From the NCBI RefSeq assembly GCF_036669915.1, contig NC_089325.1:7155359-7219358 (forward strand): a DNA stretch of 64,000 nucleotides, read 5' to 3'. The stretch comes from Pocillopora verrucosa (taxonomy: Eukaryota > Cnidaria > Anthozoa > Scleractinia > Pocilloporidae). The notes beneath the pieces were generated by a model. That model worked only from the letters and a program-made list of their open reading frames with translations. It was not told where the DNA came from and ran no database searches. Every line of letters begins with the position of its first letter. Positions within the stretch are counted from its first letter, which is position 1. Shown here piece by piece: positions 61,301-64,000 of the stretch. A program made the translations under genes and the position numbers.

Positions 61301-64000
61301 TAATAATAATTTATTTCTTATAGAGCACTATTTACAATGACAGATCAATAGCACTTTACAATTAGTATTAATAGTATTATTATTGATTACACTTTTAGAT
61401 AGGAAAATTTTCAAATTCAAATCAATTTGTATAAACTGGAAAAGTACAGTAACTGTTTTGTGTTTTCTTTAAGCATGCATTGTAGCTTCTTGTTTGTATT
61501 TTCATCCTGGTCTGTTTTTTTTTCTATTTTCTGTTTTGGTACTTTTTAGTTCTTGTTGGTGTTATTGTGTTAGCTGTTATCCTGATGGCTTTAAGATTTC
61601 ACAGATTGGAATACTCTCAACCTAATAAGGTCTGATAGTTTTTATCATTATTATTATTGTTGTTGTTGTTGTTATTGTCATTATTTGATGGAAATTTGAA
61701 GCAATTTTCAGTATCAATCTTCTCTCCTTTTTGTCCAGAGGCTACTGTGAATGTTTCTTTTCTAACCTTTTACACCCTAATGTCATTGTGTATATTCTCC
61801 ATACTGTTCTTTATACATTTTCTGAGGTGCTGACTAGGAGAATTTGTTTACTGATCAAAAGCTTCTTTTGTTGGTAATCATTTCCTTCATTCTCATGACC
61901 TAAATGTGTGATTCAGAGGTGATATTGTAGTGAGAAATTAGATGTTAGTCACTCTTAGGGTTTAAAGGGTTAATATTTATGCAAGAAAATAATCTTTCAA
62001 AAAATTTAATCCTTTTTTTTGTCTGCAGGAAGAGGCCAATGTGTTCTCAGCTATGATCTGGACTGTTCATTTTGCATATGATAATACTGGATGGCCAAGC
62101 TTTGAGAGAGCAGCACAGATGATCAGTGATACTAGTATGTTATTCATTTATTCACAGAGTCATTTGTGTAGTTACAGTACACTTTTTCATTGTGTTTTCA
62201 TGCTAGTTTTAATTTCATTCTTAAGTCAAACATACTTTCTTTATGAACTCTTCTAAGCTGCAAAGAAGAACACAAAATTCCAGAGGTCAATAATCTCACT
62301 CCTTGTTCTGCTTAGTACTTTTTAATTGGCCCTTGTCTTCTGTACAGATGCTGATGTAGTTGGATTTTTGGAAAGTGACTGTTCTAAGCCATATCTTGGA
62401 AACCATGACTTGGCCATGTGGTTTGAGGAGAGACTGGGAATGTACTCAGATTTTGGTCCATCCACAAGGGACCACACATGGGGGTAAATAACTTAAACAA
62501 CTCGTCAGCCATGTCAAGTCAATGGGACAAGTGAACTGGAACAATTGATGATTTTTTGCTGTGTTTGTGTCAAACTTAAAAGTGACTTTGTCAACTTTGT
62601 TTCTAGTGCCACCTTACTCTCCAAGTACCCAATAGTGAAATCTCTCCATCACTTACTTCCATCTCCAGAAGGTAAAAGTCCATTCCAAGTGCAGAAATTA
62701 TTGACTTTTTACATTGGATAACTTTAAATTGATTCAGTGTTAGCTGAGTTAGGTTGGGCTAACATGAGACAAGATTGATTTCTCTCAGAGAATGTGTATG
62801 CTACAAACTGTCAAATAGTCTGTCGACCTCATCCACTGGGATCCTCCCACTAAGGAACAACATCACTAAGATTAGTATAAATCTTCCAGCATTCTATCGC
62901 AAATTCTGCAATCTGATTGGCTATGCTACTTACCATTTATTTGGTGATAGACACTGAATTAGCTGGGAAGCCCGACATTAAGCCTGTCTTGTTGTGAAGT
63001 TTTGAAGGAAAAGTAGATTTATAATGAAATATTCAATTGCTTGCTCTCAATTCCTATGCAATAGAATTCCAAGCTTACGATCTAATTACTAAATGGTATG
63101 CATGACAATGCATGGAACATATCCATTAAACTGAATTACCATAAAGAGAGACAGACCAATTTAATTCTGATCTATTTTTCTTATTTTAAATCCCTTTTAC
63201 TGTATTCTGTTAGGAGAACTGGCTCCAGCTTTGAGTGCAACTATTAACATTACTGGTAACCTGGTGGATTTTGTGTTGGTTCACATGGGAAACGATCGGT
63301 GAGCAAGATGTAAAAATGATTTTCAACAGTGTCATTGCCAAACCCTTTAACACCTAAGAGAGATTAGCATCTAATTTCTCTTTACAATATCACCCCCAAA
63401 TCACACATCAAGGTCATGAGAATAAAGGAAATGGTCACCAACTAGAGAAGCTTTGGATTATGAAACAAATTCTATTCATCAGTACCTTAGGGAATGTATA
63501 GGGAACATTATGGAGAATATGCATACTGTTGTTAGGGTGGAAAGGGCTAAAAGCCTGCGAGCTAGCTCTCATTATTAGCGCTGCGGGACTAGCCTACTTG
63601 TAGCTGTACCCTCTCTCCAAGGTGAAACGGAAGCGCCTCTGTTTCATCTTGCAGAGGGAGGGTACGACTAGATGTAGGCTATGCGGGACGTGCTTTCCTC
63701 CGCCCTTGGCTTTATACTTTCCCATAGGCCAAAAAAAGGTTCGTGGCGAGGCGCAAATGATGATGGCTTGCTCAGAAGTTGAGTTGCTCAGAATATTTAT
63801 TCAGCGTCAAACCAACTTTTTAGTAACCCTTGGATTCCACCTTGTGATGTTTTTAGTCCCGTCAATACAAATCAGCAAACCTTGTCAGTATTGTTAAGAT
63901 CCTTAACTTATGTATCTATTTATATATTTTAATCAGATTTTTGTGGGATTGTGAGTTGTGTTTAAAATCTATCACAGGGATAACTTGGACAGAAAGCTTC
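58317..64000 (+). CDS. CWH43: CWH43/PGAP2-interacting protein, 3' end beyond the window
   Basis: Multi-pass membrane protein of the ER/Golgi that acts in GPI-anchor lipid remodelling. An N-terminal PGAP2-like membrane part is joined to a C-terminal exonuclease/endonuclease/phosphatase-fold domain. Exons: 58317-58584, 59084-59396, 59522-59890, 60278-60633, 60947-61153, 61550-61629, 62029-62134, 62348-62483, 62607-62671, 63214-63298, and 63978 past the edge. All phases agree. Motifs shared with human CWH43: [95 protein letters not shown] and [14 protein letters not shown]. The first exon ends [11 protein letters not shown], aligning to the human start region, but is preceded by about 75 extra Arg-rich then acidic residues. 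The C-terminal end lies outside the window. Confidence 0.95.
58735..58771 (+). other. Perfect 10-bp hairpin with GAAA loop followed by a T run
   Basis: CTAATTCGCC, loop GAAA, GGCGAATTAG, then ACCC and nine T. It sits in CWH43 intron 1, about 150 bp after the donor. It resembles a stem-loop plus T-run termination signal, but its role here is unknown. Confidence 0.7.
61765..61973. repeat. MITE-like repeat in CWH43 intron
   Basis: Begins ACCTTTTACACCCTAATGTC and ends CTCTTAGGGTTTAAAGGGTTAA, with AGGTGCTGACTAGGAGAATT and GGTAATCATTTCCTTCATT inside. Same family as 664-872 and, in reverse orientation, 63338-63551. Confidence 0.7.
63338..63551. repeat. MITE-like repeat, reverse orientation, in CWH43 intron
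   Basis: Starts AAACCCTTTAACACCTAAGA and ends TGTTAGGGTGGAAAGGGCTAA. The inside AATAAAGGAAATGGTCACCA is the reverse complement of the phrase in the 61765 copy. Confidence 0.7.
63581..63689. repeat. Foldback element with ~53-bp arms
   Basis: Arm one, 63581-63635 (GCGGGACTAGCCTAC, GCTGTACCCTC, GAAACGGAAGCGCC), and arm two, 63637-63689 (GTTTCATCTTGCAGAGGGAG, GGGTACGACTA, GTAGGCTATGCGGGAC), are imperfect reverse complements with almost no loop. It lies next to the MITE-like repeat at 63338-63551. Confidence 0.7.

Overview
This window is animal nuclear DNA. Its genes carry many short introns with GT-AG junctions, the sequence is AT-rich, and it is littered with short inverted-repeat elements and tRNA-derived repeats. 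The proteins are metazoan. The gene style and repeats fit an anthozoan cnidarian, probably a stony coral. That assignment is inference, because no ribosomal or mitochondrial marker is present. There are no operons, CRISPR arrays or prokaryotic features.

Layout. (1) 156-3320, minus: EMC7, a subunit of the ER membrane protein complex. It is head-to-head with (2) GLOD5, a glyoxalase-domain protein (3681-5123, plus). (3) 6016-9683, minus: a SPATA18/MIEAP homologue (mitochondria-eating protein, mitochondrial quality control). (4) 11346-19438, minus: AIFM1, 16 exons, reconstructed end to end as 635 aa. (5) 20711-22135 and 23188-23664, minus: two tiny spliced genes for single-pass, probably mitochondrial microproteins of 84 and 63 aa. 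The first looks strikingly like the first exon of AIFM1. (6) 25423-27504, minus: an intronless 693-aa secreted or surface protein. (7) 28537-30176, minus: a four-exon cysteine-rich secreted protein with a 24-nt microexon. (8) 30177-34178: a long gene-poor stretch with repeats and a tRNA-like element. (9) 34179-57489, minus: the large NUP98-NUP96 nucleoporin precursor gene (about 40 exons), with a dead LINE and several repeat insertions in its introns. (10) 58317 to the window end, plus, incomplete: CWH43/PGAP2IP, a multi-membrane-span GPI-anchor lipid-remodelling protein, head-to-head with NUP98.

Together: the segment from 6 to 24 kb is a neighbourhood of mitochondrial genes (SPATA18, AIFM1 and two microproteins). 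EMC7 and CWH43 act in the secretory pathway, and NUP98-96 builds the nuclear pore. The points most worth following up are the AIFM1-like microprotein or alternative first exons, the Thr in place of Ser at the NUP98 self-cleavage site, a perfect 88-bp tandem duplication spanning a NUP98 splice donor, a long inverted repeat in the NUP98/CWH43 promoter, and families of foldback/MITE-like repeats.
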